In this document: piece by piece, positions 35,342-43,662 of the stretch
Layout: the number at the start of each line of letters is the position of its first letter
How positions within the stretch are numbered: position 1 is the stretch's first letter
Assembly: GCA_964549445.1 (NCBI GenBank)
Contig: CAZJVS010000020.1
Span: forward strand, 1-64,000
DNA from: SpSt-539 sp964549445
GTDB lineage: Bacteria; Planctomycetota; Phycisphaerae; UBA1845; UTPLA1
Length of the DNA: 64,000 nt
Reading direction: 5' to 3'
Position numbers and translations under genes: made by a program
Notes under the pieces: model-generated
Seen by the model: the letters and a program-made list of their open reading frames with translations, nothing else
What the model was told of the DNA's origin: nothing
Database searches by the model: none

Positions 35342-37746
35342 AGTCCAAGAGACGTCCCCCCATTACGAGCGCGTATGACCGGGAGTATGGAAACCGTCGG
35401 CCGCCCCTGCGGCGACCGGGCGGCGGAGCTTCGTCAGCGAACGAGCCGGCGGGTGGGTTCGCCGAGGGCATACTCGACGAAACGCCGGCGGCGGAGACAC
35501 CCGGCGCTCCACAGCACGTGGAGCGCGAACCGATTGCGGCCGGCGGGAACGGCGCGGCGGCGGAGACCGCGGCCGACGGTCCGGCGGCAGTTGGAGAAGA
35601 TGGACAGCCGCTGCGGCGGCGACGGCGGCGCGGGCGGCGCGGCGGCCGGCGGCATCGGCGACGCGACCAGCGCGGCATCGAACCGGCGGCCGAGGCATCG
35701 GCCGAGTCGGTCGAGCAGGTGGAAGACCAGGACGAATCGGATGAGTTGGGCGTCGAGCAGCCGCAGACGCCGGTCCGCAACGACGACCGAAGCTATCGCT
35801 CGACGCCGGCGTCCGTGGATGAGGCCACGATTACCGAACCCGCGCCGATTGAAGGCGGGCGTCCGCCGGATGCGTTCGGCGAAGCGGCGGCGGAAACCGG
35901 CGGCGTGCGCGGCCGGCGGCGGCGCGGTCGACGCGGCGGTCGCGGACGGCGACGGGCGGGCGATGCGCCGACAGCCCCACCGACCGCGGCCGAGGCGCGG
36001 CGCGAGTATCGCGACGATGAGTCGACGGAAGTCGATGTTGAGGCGCCGCGCGAGGCGGAGGTCGTTGACGTCGACGAGGAGCTCGAGGCCGAAGTGGTCG
36101 GCCGCGCGGTCGTGCGGACGATCGTCGATCCGCATCGCTCGGTCGTGCGCGAAGGCCGCGAGATGCTTATCAACGTCGCCGATGCCGACGAATGCCGCAT
36201 CGCGATGCTCTCAAACGGCCGGCTCGACGAGCTGGACATGGAGCGGGTGTCGGCGGCGTCCCACGTTGGCAACATTTACAAGGGCCGTGTGACCAACGTC
36301 GAGCCGTCGATCCAGGCGGCGTTTGTCGATTTCGGCCTCACGACCCAGGGCTTCCTGCACATCAGCGATCTGCACCCCAAGTATTTCCCGGACGGCGATG
36401 CGGAGACCGAGCGCGTTGGCCGCAAGACGCCGCGCCGCGAACGCCCGCCGATTCAGCGCTGCCTGCGTCGCGGCCAGGAAGTCATCGTCCAGATCACCAA
36501 GGAAGGCATCGGCACCAAGGGCCCGACGCTGACCACCTACATCAGCGTCCCCGGCCGCTTCCTCGTCATGATGCCCGACATGAACGAGCTGGGTGTCTCG
36601 CGCAAGATCGAGGACGAGGAAACCCGCCGCACCCTGCGGGAGATGCTGAGCCAGCTCTCCCTGCCGCCCAACATGGGCTTCATCATGCGTACGGCCGCCA
36701 TCGACCGCACGAAGCGCGACCTGCAGCGCGATCTGACGTACCTGCTGCGACTGTGGAAGTCCGTCGAGGAGCGGATTCGGGCGGAGCGGGCCCCCTGCGT
36801 GCTCTACCAGGAGTCCGACCTGGTCATCCGCACGATTCGCGACGTCTTCGACTCGGACGTGAAGCGCATCTTGTGCGACCACGCCCCCACCGCCGAGCGG
36901 ATCGCCGACTTCCTCTCGATCGCGTCGCCGAAGAGCCGCGACTGCATCTTCCTCTACAACGGCCGCGAGCCGCTTTTTCACTTGTTCAACATCGAGGCCG
37001 AGATCGAGAAGCTGCACTCGAAGAACGTCCCGCTCCAGTGCGGCGGCTCACTGGTGATCGAGTCAACCGAGGCTCTGGTGGCGATCGACGTCAACTCCGG
37101 CCGCTTCCGCGTGCCCGACGATCCCGAAGAAACCGCTCGCCGCGTCAACCTCGAGGCGGCCGAGGAAATCGCCCGGCACCTGCGACTGCGCGACCTGGGC
37201 GGGCTGATCATCTGCGACTTCATCGACATGCGGTTCGAGAAGAACAAGCGGATGGTCGAGAAGCGGCTCCGCGACTCGCTCAAGGACCACAAGGAGCGGG
37301 CCAAGATCCTCAAGATGTCGCAGTTCGGCATCATCGAGATGACCCGCCAGCGGCAGCGGCCCTCGATCAGCCGGTCGGTCTACCAGGACTGCCCGCGCTG
37401 CCGGGGAACCGGCATGGTCAAGACGCCGGAATCGGTGACGCTGGACGTGATGCGGGCGATCCAGGTGGCCTCGGGAATGGACAACGTGGCGATCATCGAT
37501 GTGCAACTGAGCACAGCCGTTGCAAACCACCTGCTCAATCGCAAGCGCCGCATCCTGACGGATATTGAACACGACACTCGGCGGACGATATTGATCCGGG
37601 GGGTCGAGGGTTTCGCCGTGGACGAAGTCCGCTACAGTTGCACCGATCGGCGCGGTCGGGAGATTCCATTCTCCGATGTACATTCGGTGCAGCCCGCCGC
37701 GGGACCTGGAAGCGCCGGCGCGCGGCCGGGCAGCAACCGCGGCTAA
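35338..37746 (+). CDS. RNase E/G family ribonuclease with long Arg-rich N-terminal extension
   Basis: The 802-aa protein has a ~270-residue low-complexity N terminus (Pro/Ala/Glu-rich with RRRRRRGRRGGRRHRRRDQ and a second Arg/Gly block). The RNase E/G catalytic core follows: an S1 domain (HVGNIYKGRVTNVEPSIQ, ~309), the metal-binding VAIDVNSGRF (Asp ~583) and LIICDFIDMRFEKNKRM (Asp ~628), and the zinc-link CPRCRGTG (~684). It lacks the C-terminal scaffold of E. coli RNase E, so the disordered part is at the other end. It should cut single-stranded A/U-rich RNA and may bind RNA through its Arg-rich tail. GTG 35338 overlaps the previous gene. Confidence 0.9.
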   Translation: MKSKRRPPITSAYDREYGNRRPPLRRPGGGASSANEPAGGFAEGILDETPAAETPGAPQHVEREPIAAGGNGAAAETAADGPAAVGEDGQPLRRRRRRGRRGGRRHRRRDQRGIEPAAEASAESVEQVEDQDESDELGVEQPQTPVRNDDRSYRSTPASVDEATITEPAPIEGGRPPDAFGEAAAETGGVRGRRRRGRRGGRGRRRAGDAPTAPPTAAEARREYRDDESTEVDVEAPREAEVVDVDEELEAEVVGRAVVRTIVDPHRSVVREGREMLINVADADECRIAMLSNGRLDELDMERVSAASHVGNIYKGRVTNVEPSIQAAFVDFGLTTQGFLHISDLHPKYFPDGDAETERVGRKTPRRERPPIQRCLRRGQEVIVQITKEGIGTKGPTLTTYISVPGRFLVMMPDMNELGVSRKIEDEETRRTLREMLSQLSLPPNMGFIMRTAAIDRTKRDLQRDLTYLLRLWKSVEERIRAERAPCVLYQESDLVIRTIRDVFDSDVKRILCDHAPTAERIADFLSIASPKSRDCIFLYNGREPLFHLFNIEAEIEKLHSKNVPLQCGGSLVIESTEALVAIDVNSGRFRVPDDPEETARRVNLEAAEEIARHLRLRDLGGLIICDFIDMRFEKNKRMVEKRLRDSLKDHKERAKILKMSQFGIIEMTRQRQRPSISRSVYQDCPRCRGTGMVKTPESVTLDVMRAIQVASGMDNVAIIDVQLSTAVANHLLNRKRRILTDIEHDTRRTILIRGVEGFAVDEVRYSCTDRRGREIPFSDVHSVQPAAGPGSAGARPGSNRG

Positions 37747-37779
37747 GAGCTCCTAGGACGATCAGGAAAGGGTTGTTGG

Positions 37780-38247
37780 ATGCAGTGGAAGTGGTGCGTA
37801 CAGGCGCGTCGGCCCTCGGCCCGCGGACGATGGGTTTGGCTCTTCGGCCTGATGACGCTGGCGAGCGGCTGCGCGGCACGGTGGGACCTGAATTACGACT
37901 ACGGCGTGGAGCGGGCGAAGAAGATCAACCTGCCGCTGCTGCTTTACTTCAAGGACTGGAGTTCGCCCGAGCATCGCAACATGGTCGTCAGTGTCTTCGA
38001 GAACTCGACCGTCGCGAAAGAACTCAACCAGTCAGTGAACATCGAGCTGCTCTACAACTGGGGCCCGCCGGCCAAGCGCTACAACACGACACAGACCCCG
38101 GGAGTGTTCGTCTTCTGCCGCCCGGACGGGACCGAGGTCGACCGGCTGGTGGTGGGCAAGGAGACGATCACGCCGCAGCGATTCGCGGAGTGGTTGCGGG
38201 ACTGCCGGGCGAAAATAAAGGGCACGGCCACGCAGCCCGCGGGCTGA
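37780..38247 (+). CDS. thioredoxin-fold lipoprotein without redox cysteines
   Basis: A 155-aa protein with a signal sequence and lipobox LASGC (Cys ~31). The following segment, INLPLLLYFKDWSSPEHRNM, occupies the place of the thioredoxin active site. The usual CxxC is replaced by SSPE, so no disulfide chemistry is expected. Later elements TQTPGVFVFCRPDGTEVDRL fit the cis-Pro strand and beta hairpin of the fold. The protein is probably anchored at the outer or inner membrane and acts by binding. It lies 33 bases after the RNase gene and may be part of that operon. Confidence 0.72.
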   Translation: MQWKWCVQARRPSARGRWVWLFGLMTLASGCAARWDLNYDYGVERAKKINLPLLLYFKDWSSPEHRNMVVSVFENSTVAKELNQSVNIELLYNWGPPAKRYNTTQTPGVFVFCRPDGTEVDRLVVGKETITPQRFAEWLRDCRAKIKGTATQPAG

Positions 38248-38262
38248 GCCGCCGCCGCGTGC

Positions 38263-38709
38263 TCAGCGTTCGACGTGAACCTTCAGCGTGAAGCGACGCG
38301 CCGGCGGGCCGGACTTCTCCCAGGGGCGTTCGTAGACATACTCGACGGCGGCATCGCCGGGCTGGGCCGCGCGGAGTGTGAACACCTCCCACGTAGCGCC
38401 GCCCATGCGAATGTCCTCCGCGGCTTCCGTGTCGGTGCGGTGCCCTTGTTCGCGAACGATGCCGCTCGCATCTGTGCCCGACTCCAGCCGCCACGAATAG
38501 CCCGTCCCCGCCTGCGAGCGGAGCCGCACCTCGATCGTTTGGGCAACCTTCAGCGCCGCCGACTGCTGCTCCGTCGGTCCAACTCCGCCGGAGATCACGC
38601 GCGGCGGCGTCTCGGCCGGGCTGATGTGCTGCGAGCACGCGGCAAGCGCCAGAGAAAGTAGGATTGTCACCGAAACCCGAACGGCGGCTGGTCGGCGTGT
38701 GGAGTTCAT
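38263..38709 (-). CDS. chagasin-like (I42) cysteine-protease inhibitor lipoprotein
   Basis: The 148-aa product has a signal peptide ending in lipobox LAAC (Cys ~25). The mature part shows the three chagasin loops: AGTGYSWRLE (NPTTGYxW-type loop), MGGATWEVFTLRA, and the C-terminal YERPWEKSG. Chagasins are Ig-like inhibitors that plug papain-family proteases. In bacteria they are secreted or lipid-anchored and may guard against self or foreign proteases. It is divergent from the TPR-esterase gene with 55 bases between start codons. Confidence 0.82.
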   Translation of the reverse strand: MNSTRRPAAVRVSVTILLSLALAACSQHISPAETPPRVISGGVGPTEQQSAALKVAQTIEVRLRSQAGTGYSWRLESGTDASGIVREQGHRTDTEAAEDIRMGGATWEVFTLRAAQPGDAAVEYVYERPWEKSGPPARRFTLKVHVER

Positions 38710-38764
38710 GTGCGGAGTTTACCGCCATCGATTCCCGCGAGCGACGTTCTGCTACTATGTCATC

Positions 38765-39826
38765 ATGCAATCGAAACGAATACCCGCGAACATCGCCCTC
38801 GCCCTCGTAGCGATCCTCGCCATCCCGCTCGGCTCACTCCACGCCGACGAGAAGAAGCCCGCGTCATGGAAATCCCGCTTTGAGACTGCCCTCGCGAAGG
38901 CCCACGAAGCCGAAGAATCGAAAAACTGGGAGGGCGCCGTCGCCGCCTACACCCGCGTCCTCGAACTCGTGCCGCACGAGATTACGTCGCTCTTCGCCCG
39001 GGCCCGTGCAAACGCACAACTTCGCCGCATGGATGACGCACTCAAGGACCTGACCGAGGCCGTCGACAACGGCTGGAACGACGTCGACCCGCTCCTCAAG
39101 AATGAAGCGTTCGCCTCACTTCGCGACGACCCGCGCTTCAAGGCCATCGTCGAGGACGCCCGCAAGGCCGACGCCGAGCGGCTGGCGATCTACGTGCCTT
39201 CAAATGTCGACTGCAAGCAGCCGCGCCCGCTCATCGTCGCCTTCCACGGCCGCGGCGAGAACCAGCGCTGCTTCCTCAACACCTGGAAGGCCGCCGCCGA
39301 ACGGCTGGGCGCGATCGTCGTCGCTCCGCGCGGCGTCCGCCCCGGCGGAAACAAGTTGACCAACGTGTGGGAACAGCCGCGGGCGGCCAGGGGCAACGAC
39401 ATCGATCTCGCCGCGTGCCGAAAGATCACCGACGAAGCCATCGCCGCCGCCCGCGCCAAGTGCAAGATTGACGAAAAGCAGATCGTCCTCGCCGGCTACT
39501 CGCAGGGCGGCGCCGTCGCCCTCGCATTGCTGGCGGATGAGCCCGCGCGCTACGCCGGCGCGTTCGTCGCCGCCTCGCTATACAAGTCCCCCGGCCTCGA
39601 CGCCTGGCGGCAGGCCCAGAAGCAGCACGGCCTCCGCGTCTACCTGCTCTGCGGCGAAATCGACCCGCTGGCGCCCCACAGCCGCGAGGCCGCCGACGAT
39701 ATCCGCAAGGCCGGCGGCCTGGCCCTGCTCATCGTCGAGCCCGGCGTCGGCCACGAGCCCCCCGAAAACTACGAAGACAAGCAGTTCGAGGGCGTGCGAG
39801 TCATCCTCAACCAGACCATCGACTAG
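38765..39826 (+). CDS. exported TPR-esterase fusion protein
   Basis: A 353-aa protein with a signal peptide (ANIALALVAILAIPLGSLHA). A short TPR region follows (residues ~30-125, KAHEAEESKNWEGAVAAYTRVLELVP). The last part is an alpha/beta-hydrolase domain with FHGRGEN near its start, nucleophile elbow AGYSQGG (Ser ~248), Asp in CGEIDPLAPH and His in GVGHEPPE. It resembles phospholipase/carboxylesterase-type hydrolases. ATG 38765 is chosen because it gives a clean signal peptide. The upstream extension overlaps the chagasin gene antisense. The substrate is unknown. Confidence 0.82.
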   Translation: MQSKRIPANIALALVAILAIPLGSLHADEKKPASWKSRFETALAKAHEAEESKNWEGAVAAYTRVLELVPHEITSLFARARANAQLRRMDDALKDLTEAVDNGWNDVDPLLKNEAFASLRDDPRFKAIVEDARKADAERLAIYVPSNVDCKQPRPLIVAFHGRGENQRCFLNTWKAAAERLGAIVVAPRGVRPGGNKLTNVWEQPRAARGNDIDLAACRKITDEAIAAARAKCKIDEKQIVLAGYSQGGAVALALLADEPARYAGAFVAASLYKSPGLDAWRQAQKQHGLRVYLLCGEIDPLAPHSREAADDIRKAGGLALLIVEPGVGHEPPENYEDKQFEGVRVILNQTID

Positions 39827-39865
39827 CCAACGCCATGAGCGGCCCCGTTGCGAGGAAGCCGAGCG

Positions 39866-40264
39866 ATGACACGACTGACGAAAGCACGCGACGCGGTTGA
39901 GGCATGGCTTATCGTCGGAATGCTGGCCGATCATGGCATTCGCGCATCGTCGCAGGGCGAGCCGTTGGCATCGGCGGTAGGCGAGATTCCGTTCATCGAA
40001 GCTGCGGCTCCAACCATCTGGGTCGAGTTCGAGGCAGACGTTGCGCGAGCCCTCGAACTGGTCGAAGCGTCAAGGCAGCGCGTCAACCCAACCGAATGCG
40101 ACCGCTGCGGCTACAAGCTCCACGGGTTCAGCGAGCCCCGCTGTCCCGAATGCGGCTGGGAGTTCCGCGTAACAGAAAGCTGGACCTGCCCCGGCTGCGG
40201 GGAAGAGATTGAAGGACAATTCACCGAATGCTGGAACTGCGCAACGGTGCGGCCTGCGATATGA
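39866..40264 (+). CDS. DUF2007-like protein with double zinc ribbon
   Basis: A 132-aa protein. The N-terminal ~70 residues (VEAWLIVGMLADHGIRASSQG, then IWVEFEADVARALELVE) fit the DUF2007 putative signal-transducing fold. The C-terminal part has CDRCGYKLHG, CPECGWEF, CPGCGEE and CWNC, two zinc ribbons of the type often seen in planctomycetes. ATG 39866 has GAGGA 9 bases upstream. It overlaps the next gene by 4 bases (ATGA). The function is unknown. Confidence 0.72.
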   Translation: MTRLTKARDAVEAWLIVGMLADHGIRASSQGEPLASAVGEIPFIEAAAPTIWVEFEADVARALELVEASRQRVNPTECDRCGYKLHGFSEPRCPECGWEFRVTESWTCPGCGEEIEGQFTECWNCATVRPAI

Positions 40265-40722
40265 ATCACCACGCTCGCAAACACGTTTTGCACCTGCTCC
40301 TATGCGGCATCAGCGTGCACTGTTGCGCCTGCACAAAACCTCGAAGCGCATCAGAACCGGACCCCCCGCCGCCCTCGCCGCCGCCAAAGACCTATCCCGC
40401 AAACGCCGAAGTATGCACCGTCGTCCGCGATCTGCTGGTGAGCGCCCAGGCCGACCTGATTCGCAACTCCGAGGACTTCTCGGTACGGCGCTCGAACGAA
40501 GAGCAGGTCTTCATTCGCATGGGGACCGCCGACGAAATCCGGAAATCCCCAAACCGCCGCAGGTACGGCCTGTTCGGCAAGATCGTCTGGGGCCGCGTCG
40601 AAATGGACTGCATCCAGGGCCGCATCTCAAACATCGTCTTTCACGAAGGCGCCCCGCACTTCCCGCCAATGGGCCGCTGCGAATTCGCGGAGCTGGGGAG
40701 CGCGGCAAATATTGCCAATTAG
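40261..40722 (+). CDS. hypothetical exported protein
   Basis: A 153-aa protein beginning MNHHARKHVLHLLLCGISVHCCAC, which looks like a signal sequence with a lipobox-like CCAC. A Pro-rich linker (PDPPPPSPPP) follows, and then a ~110-residue globular part ending AELGSAANIAN. No family is recognised. Translational coupling with the preceding gene (ATGA overlap) supports it as real. An upstream in-frame ATG at 40228 is possible but would overlap the previous gene by 37 bases. Confidence 0.55.
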   Translation: MNHHARKHVLHLLLCGISVHCCACTKPRSASEPDPPPPSPPPKTYPANAEVCTVVRDLLVSAQADLIRNSEDFSVRRSNEEQVFIRMGTADEIRKSPNRRRYGLFGKIVWGRVEMDCIQGRISNIVFHEGAPHFPPMGRCEFAELGSAANIAN

Positions 40723-40928
40723 GATGCGTCTTTCAGGATTCCGCGCTTCTGGTGGGCACTGATCGGGTGGATGAACGCGCTGATGGCGACCGGCGGCGGT
40801 GGCCGAATCCTCAGGACGCAACGGTCGTGGCGTTTTTTCCTGCATGTGGGGGAGAGGAAGTATGGATGCGGGCTCGCAGCGTTCGGAGCGGCCAAGTCGT
40901 GAAGCGGCCGGAAAAGAGGATGTCCCCT

Positions 40929-41897
40929 ATGATTTGGAAGCGAGGAGATCAAGTGGGTGCGAGCCACCTGAATCGTTCCAGCACCGGACGGAAACAGGCT
41001 GTGCTGTTCTTCGCGACGGCAGTGGTAACTGTGGTCGTCGGGGCGGTGCTCTTGCACGGTGCCATCCCGACCGCATCGCCGGAGTATATCAGCGAAATCA
41101 GGCGGCTGGGGGATCGAGCGAATAGTCCGCTGCGCGAAGCATGGTTTCCGGCGGCCGAACGGCTTGGCGAATTGGCAGCCATGAACGTCGCGAGTCGCGC
41201 GCAGGTCTGGGAACTGGCTCGCGTGAACACGCTGGGCATGAAGTTCGTCGAGGTTCCCGCGGGCGCGTTCTACTTCCGTCCAAGCGGGAGCCGGCTCGGC
41301 ATGCGTCGCTGGACCAAGGTCGAGAGGCCTTTCTATATCTGCGTGACGGAAACAACAAATACGCAATACACAACCCTGACGCCAGCGTTCAAGCCAGATC
41401 CCAAGTACTCTCCCGATCCCGACTCGCCCGCGGTCAACATCGATTGGGACGAGGCCGTTGAATTCTGCGAGCGCCTTTCTCGGCGCGAAGGCGTTACCTA
41501 TCGCCTGCCGACGGAGGTCGAATGGGAATACGCCTGCAAGGCAGGAACGGGGAAGCGGTGGTGTTTCGGCCAGTCGTCCGGGCTGCTGGCGGACTACGTA
41601 TGGAACGATCGCGGGCTGGGCCGCGCCCAGCGCGTTGCGCTGCTCAAACCCAACGCGTGGGGGATTTTTGACATGCATGGCAATGTTGGAGAATTTGCCT
41701 TGGAGTCGCCCCACGACGAGAAACCCAATCCGAGACCAATGATACGCGGTGGAACCTGGCATTCCGCCCGATACGCATGCTCGTGCACAGTACGAAACCC
41801 TCGTCCCATTTTCCGAAGGGTCCCGTTCTCCTCGGACATTTCCTGGACTAGCGAAGTGGGATTCCGAGTCGTTCGCGAATTGGGCAAGGTCGAATAG
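40929..41897 (+). CDS. membrane-anchored SUMF1/FGE-sulfatase-domain protein
   Basis: The 322-aa protein has an N-terminal membrane helix (VLFFATAVVTVVVGAVLLHG, ~25-44) and, after ~75 residues, a SUMF1-type domain: TLGMKFVEVPAGAFYF, NIDWDEAVEFCERLSRREG, YRLPTEVEWEYACKAGTG, NAWGIFDMHGNVGEFA and RGGTWHSARYACSC ending GFRVVREL. Formylglycine-generating enzymes share this fold. The copper-site cysteines of true FGE are not evident, so it is more likely a binding or cofactor-like domain common in planctomycetes. The ATG at 40929 has AGAGGA 9 bases upstream. ATG 40920 is an alternative. Confidence 0.82.
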   Translation: MIWKRGDQVGASHLNRSSTGRKQAVLFFATAVVTVVVGAVLLHGAIPTASPEYISEIRRLGDRANSPLREAWFPAAERLGELAAMNVASRAQVWELARVNTLGMKFVEVPAGAFYFRPSGSRLGMRRWTKVERPFYICVTETTNTQYTTLTPAFKPDPKYSPDPDSPAVNIDWDEAVEFCERLSRREGVTYRLPTEVEWEYACKAGTGKRWCFGQSSGLLADYVWNDRGLGRAQRVALLKPNAWGIFDMHGNVGEFALESPHDEKPNPRPMIRGGTWHSARYACSCTVRNPRPIFRRVPFSSDISWTSEVGFRVVRELGKVE

Positions 41898-41909
41898 GGC
41901 ACATCTTGC

Positions 41910-42341
41910 TTACCCGGCTCCTTCGGATCTCACGATTGGATTTGGAACGGGTTTGCCGCATTCGGGACACTGGCCTGAAGTATTCAGCGTCAGGTTGTAG
42001 CCGCAATGCTCGCATTCGTTCTCGTCGAGCGGCTTGTCATCGCGTGGACGTCCCGCCATGTACAGCACGATCGCGAGCGGAAAACCCGTCACAAACAACA
42101 CCAGGCTGCCACAGCCGGACAACAAGGCCGCCTGTCCGCTACTCGTGAAGTAGACACCGAAGTACGAAGTCGCCGTGATTGCGTAGTACACACCGGTTGC
42201 GATAAGGGCGTCGCGTGGTGGCGCTCCGTTTCTGTGCCAGATCAGTACGCAAGAAAGCGCCGGCATAGACGCCGCCACAAGGATGAGTATCCCGAACCAA
42301 TCCGGAATGACGTCAGACAGTTGATGGACGATCGGAGGCAC
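41910..42341 (-). CDS. small membrane protein with planctomycete-type zinc ribbon
   Basis: A 143-aa protein with about three hydrophobic helices (residues ~17-35, 47-65, 72-95). A C-terminal ribbon CEHCGYNLTLNTSGQCPECG follows. The CGYNLTxNxSGxCPECG wording recurs in many small planctomycete membrane proteins and is one of the best lineage clues in the window. The role is unknown. It converges on the SUMF1-domain gene, leaving 12 bases between stops. Confidence 0.75.
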   Translation of the reverse strand: MPPIVHQLSDVIPDWFGILILVAASMPALSCVLIWHRNGAPPRDALIATGVYYAITATSYFGVYFTSSGQAALLSGCGSLVLFVTGFPLAIVLYMAGRPRDDKPLDENECEHCGYNLTLNTSGQCPECGKPVPNPIVRSEGAG

Positions 42342-42433
42342 GGTCTGCGTTCCTGCTCAGCATGCAGACATGCTACATGGGAATCGCGACATTTGCCGTG
42401 GCAGCCGCGGAATGAGGCCGACTTGCGTGCGTG

Positions 42434-43285
42434 CTACTTGTGTCCGTTCGTCGGGGCAGCGTGCTGCGCGACCCGGTTAAAGCAAATCTCCAACCGATCC
42501 TTCACCAGCGTCATGTTTTCCGGCCGCTCCGTCCGCTCCGGCTGCAGGCAGTCCTCGATCAGCTTCATCAGCGGCGGGTCCAGCGCCACTTCCTCGCCCT
42601 GATGGTGCCACGTCCGCCGCTCCAGCGAAATCCGCCCGCCGCGCCGCACGCTCGTCGCGTTCAGCTCCGTCTGGGCCGGCTTGCCGAGGAAAATCAGGTG
42701 CAGCATCGCCCCGAAGCCGAACACGTCCGTCCGCCCGTCGAGCGGCTCGCAGTTGACCTGCTCCGGCGCGATGAAGTCGGCCGTCCCCTGAATCCGCTGC
42801 TTGGTATGCCGCACCGGGCAGCTCTGCCCGAAGTCGATCAGCGTCGGCCGACCGTTCGCCGCGCACAGCACGTTCTGCGGCTTGAGGTCGGCGTGAACGA
42901 AGCTGCGGCTGTGCAGGTCGGCCAGCCCATCCGCCACGTGCCAGAACACCTTCAGGATGTTCCCGGGCGTCGCCGAGTCCGCCCACTGGTCCAGCGGTAT
43001 GCCGTCAATGTATTGCAGAAAGATATGGGCCTCGACCGGCCGGAACATCTTCTTCACCACCTGGAAGTCGATCGATTTCCGCAGGACGCGGTGCTCGTTG
43101 TGCTGGCCGACGTCGAACTCGTTCTTCATCTGGCGCATCTGCGACTCGAAGTTCGGCGCGGCCGCCAGAACCGACTTGCGGCAGATCAGCTCCTGCGACG
43201 CGAGATTGCGAATGAGCGTGACGCGCGTGTTGGCGCCCTGCCCCAGCTCGCGAACGGTGACGATGTCGTCGGCGGTACTGGCCAT
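42434..43285 (-). CDS. Ser/Thr protein kinase (stand-alone catalytic domain)
   Basis: The 283-aa protein is an entire Hanks-type kinase domain without membrane or sensor parts. It has ELGQGANTRVTLIRN for the glycine loop, ICRKSVL for the lysine strand, catalytic VHADLKPQNVL (HAD in place of HRD), the DFG motif TLIDFGQSC, APEQ as the activation-segment end, and DVFGFGAMLHLIFLG. All catalytic residues are present. The N-lobe is short. A perfect 14-bp palindrome lies 28-58 bases upstream of the start. The target is unknown. Confidence 0.88.
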   Translation of the reverse strand: MASTADDIVTVRELGQGANTRVTLIRNLASQELICRKSVLAAAPNFESQMRQMKNEFDVGQHNEHRVLRKSIDFQVVKKMFRPVEAHIFLQYIDGIPLDQWADSATPGNILKVFWHVADGLADLHSRSFVHADLKPQNVLCAANGRPTLIDFGQSCPVRHTKQRIQGTADFIAPEQVNCEPLDGRTDVFGFGAMLHLIFLGKPAQTELNATSVRRGGRISLERRTWHHQGEEVALDPPLMKLIEDCLQPERTERPENMTLVKDRLEICFNRVAQHAAPTNGHK

Positions 43286-43662
43286 ATATTCTTACTGTAG
43301 GCACGAATGAGTAGCCGCCGGCACGAATATCGTGCCGGCGGCTGATCAGAGGCGCAGCTCTACCTGCCAGGCCCCACGATGGCAATCTCGCTGCGGACAC
43401 ACCAAACGCGGTGTTCCGACTGAATGCGGAGCCCACTAAACCAACCGGCGATGGAGTTGCGGGCCGACGTGACAATAAGAATGAATATGGCGAATCCGGT
43501 CGGCTGCCTCAAACCCGTCGGGGTCGGTGCGGGATCCTCCGTTATTGACGCAACTTCCCGATGCGTCGGACTCTAAATGGTACGATGCGACCACGTGTCG
43601 GGCGACCAGAGATTTGGTTATCTGGACGGCGGGAAATCACCTAGAACCGCCATCTAGCCGCG
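43286..43662. other. 377-base gap between kinase and pgeF
   Basis: Apart from the palindrome at 43313-43343 this stretch has no supported gene. On the minus strand a ~65-codon frame (about 43369-43566) reads through a hydrophobic GFAIFILIVTSARNS segment but lacks an ATG/GTG start and a ribosome-binding site. It could be a remnant of a membrane-protein gene. The kinase promoter must lie here. Confidence 0.45.
43313..43343. repeat. perfect 14-bp palindrome upstream of the kinase gene
   Basis: AGCCGCCGGCACGA, the loop ATA, and TCGTGCCGGCGGCT form a perfect 14-bp stem. No T-run follows on either strand, so it is not a standard terminator. It ends 28 bases from the kinase start and falls in its promoter or leader, so it could be an operator, an attenuating hairpin or a REP-type element. 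Confidence 0.6.

Noticed and set aside
43369..43566. ~65-codon minus-strand frame with a hydrophobic segment
   Set aside because: No ATG or GTG start and no ribosome-binding site; at most a gene remnant.
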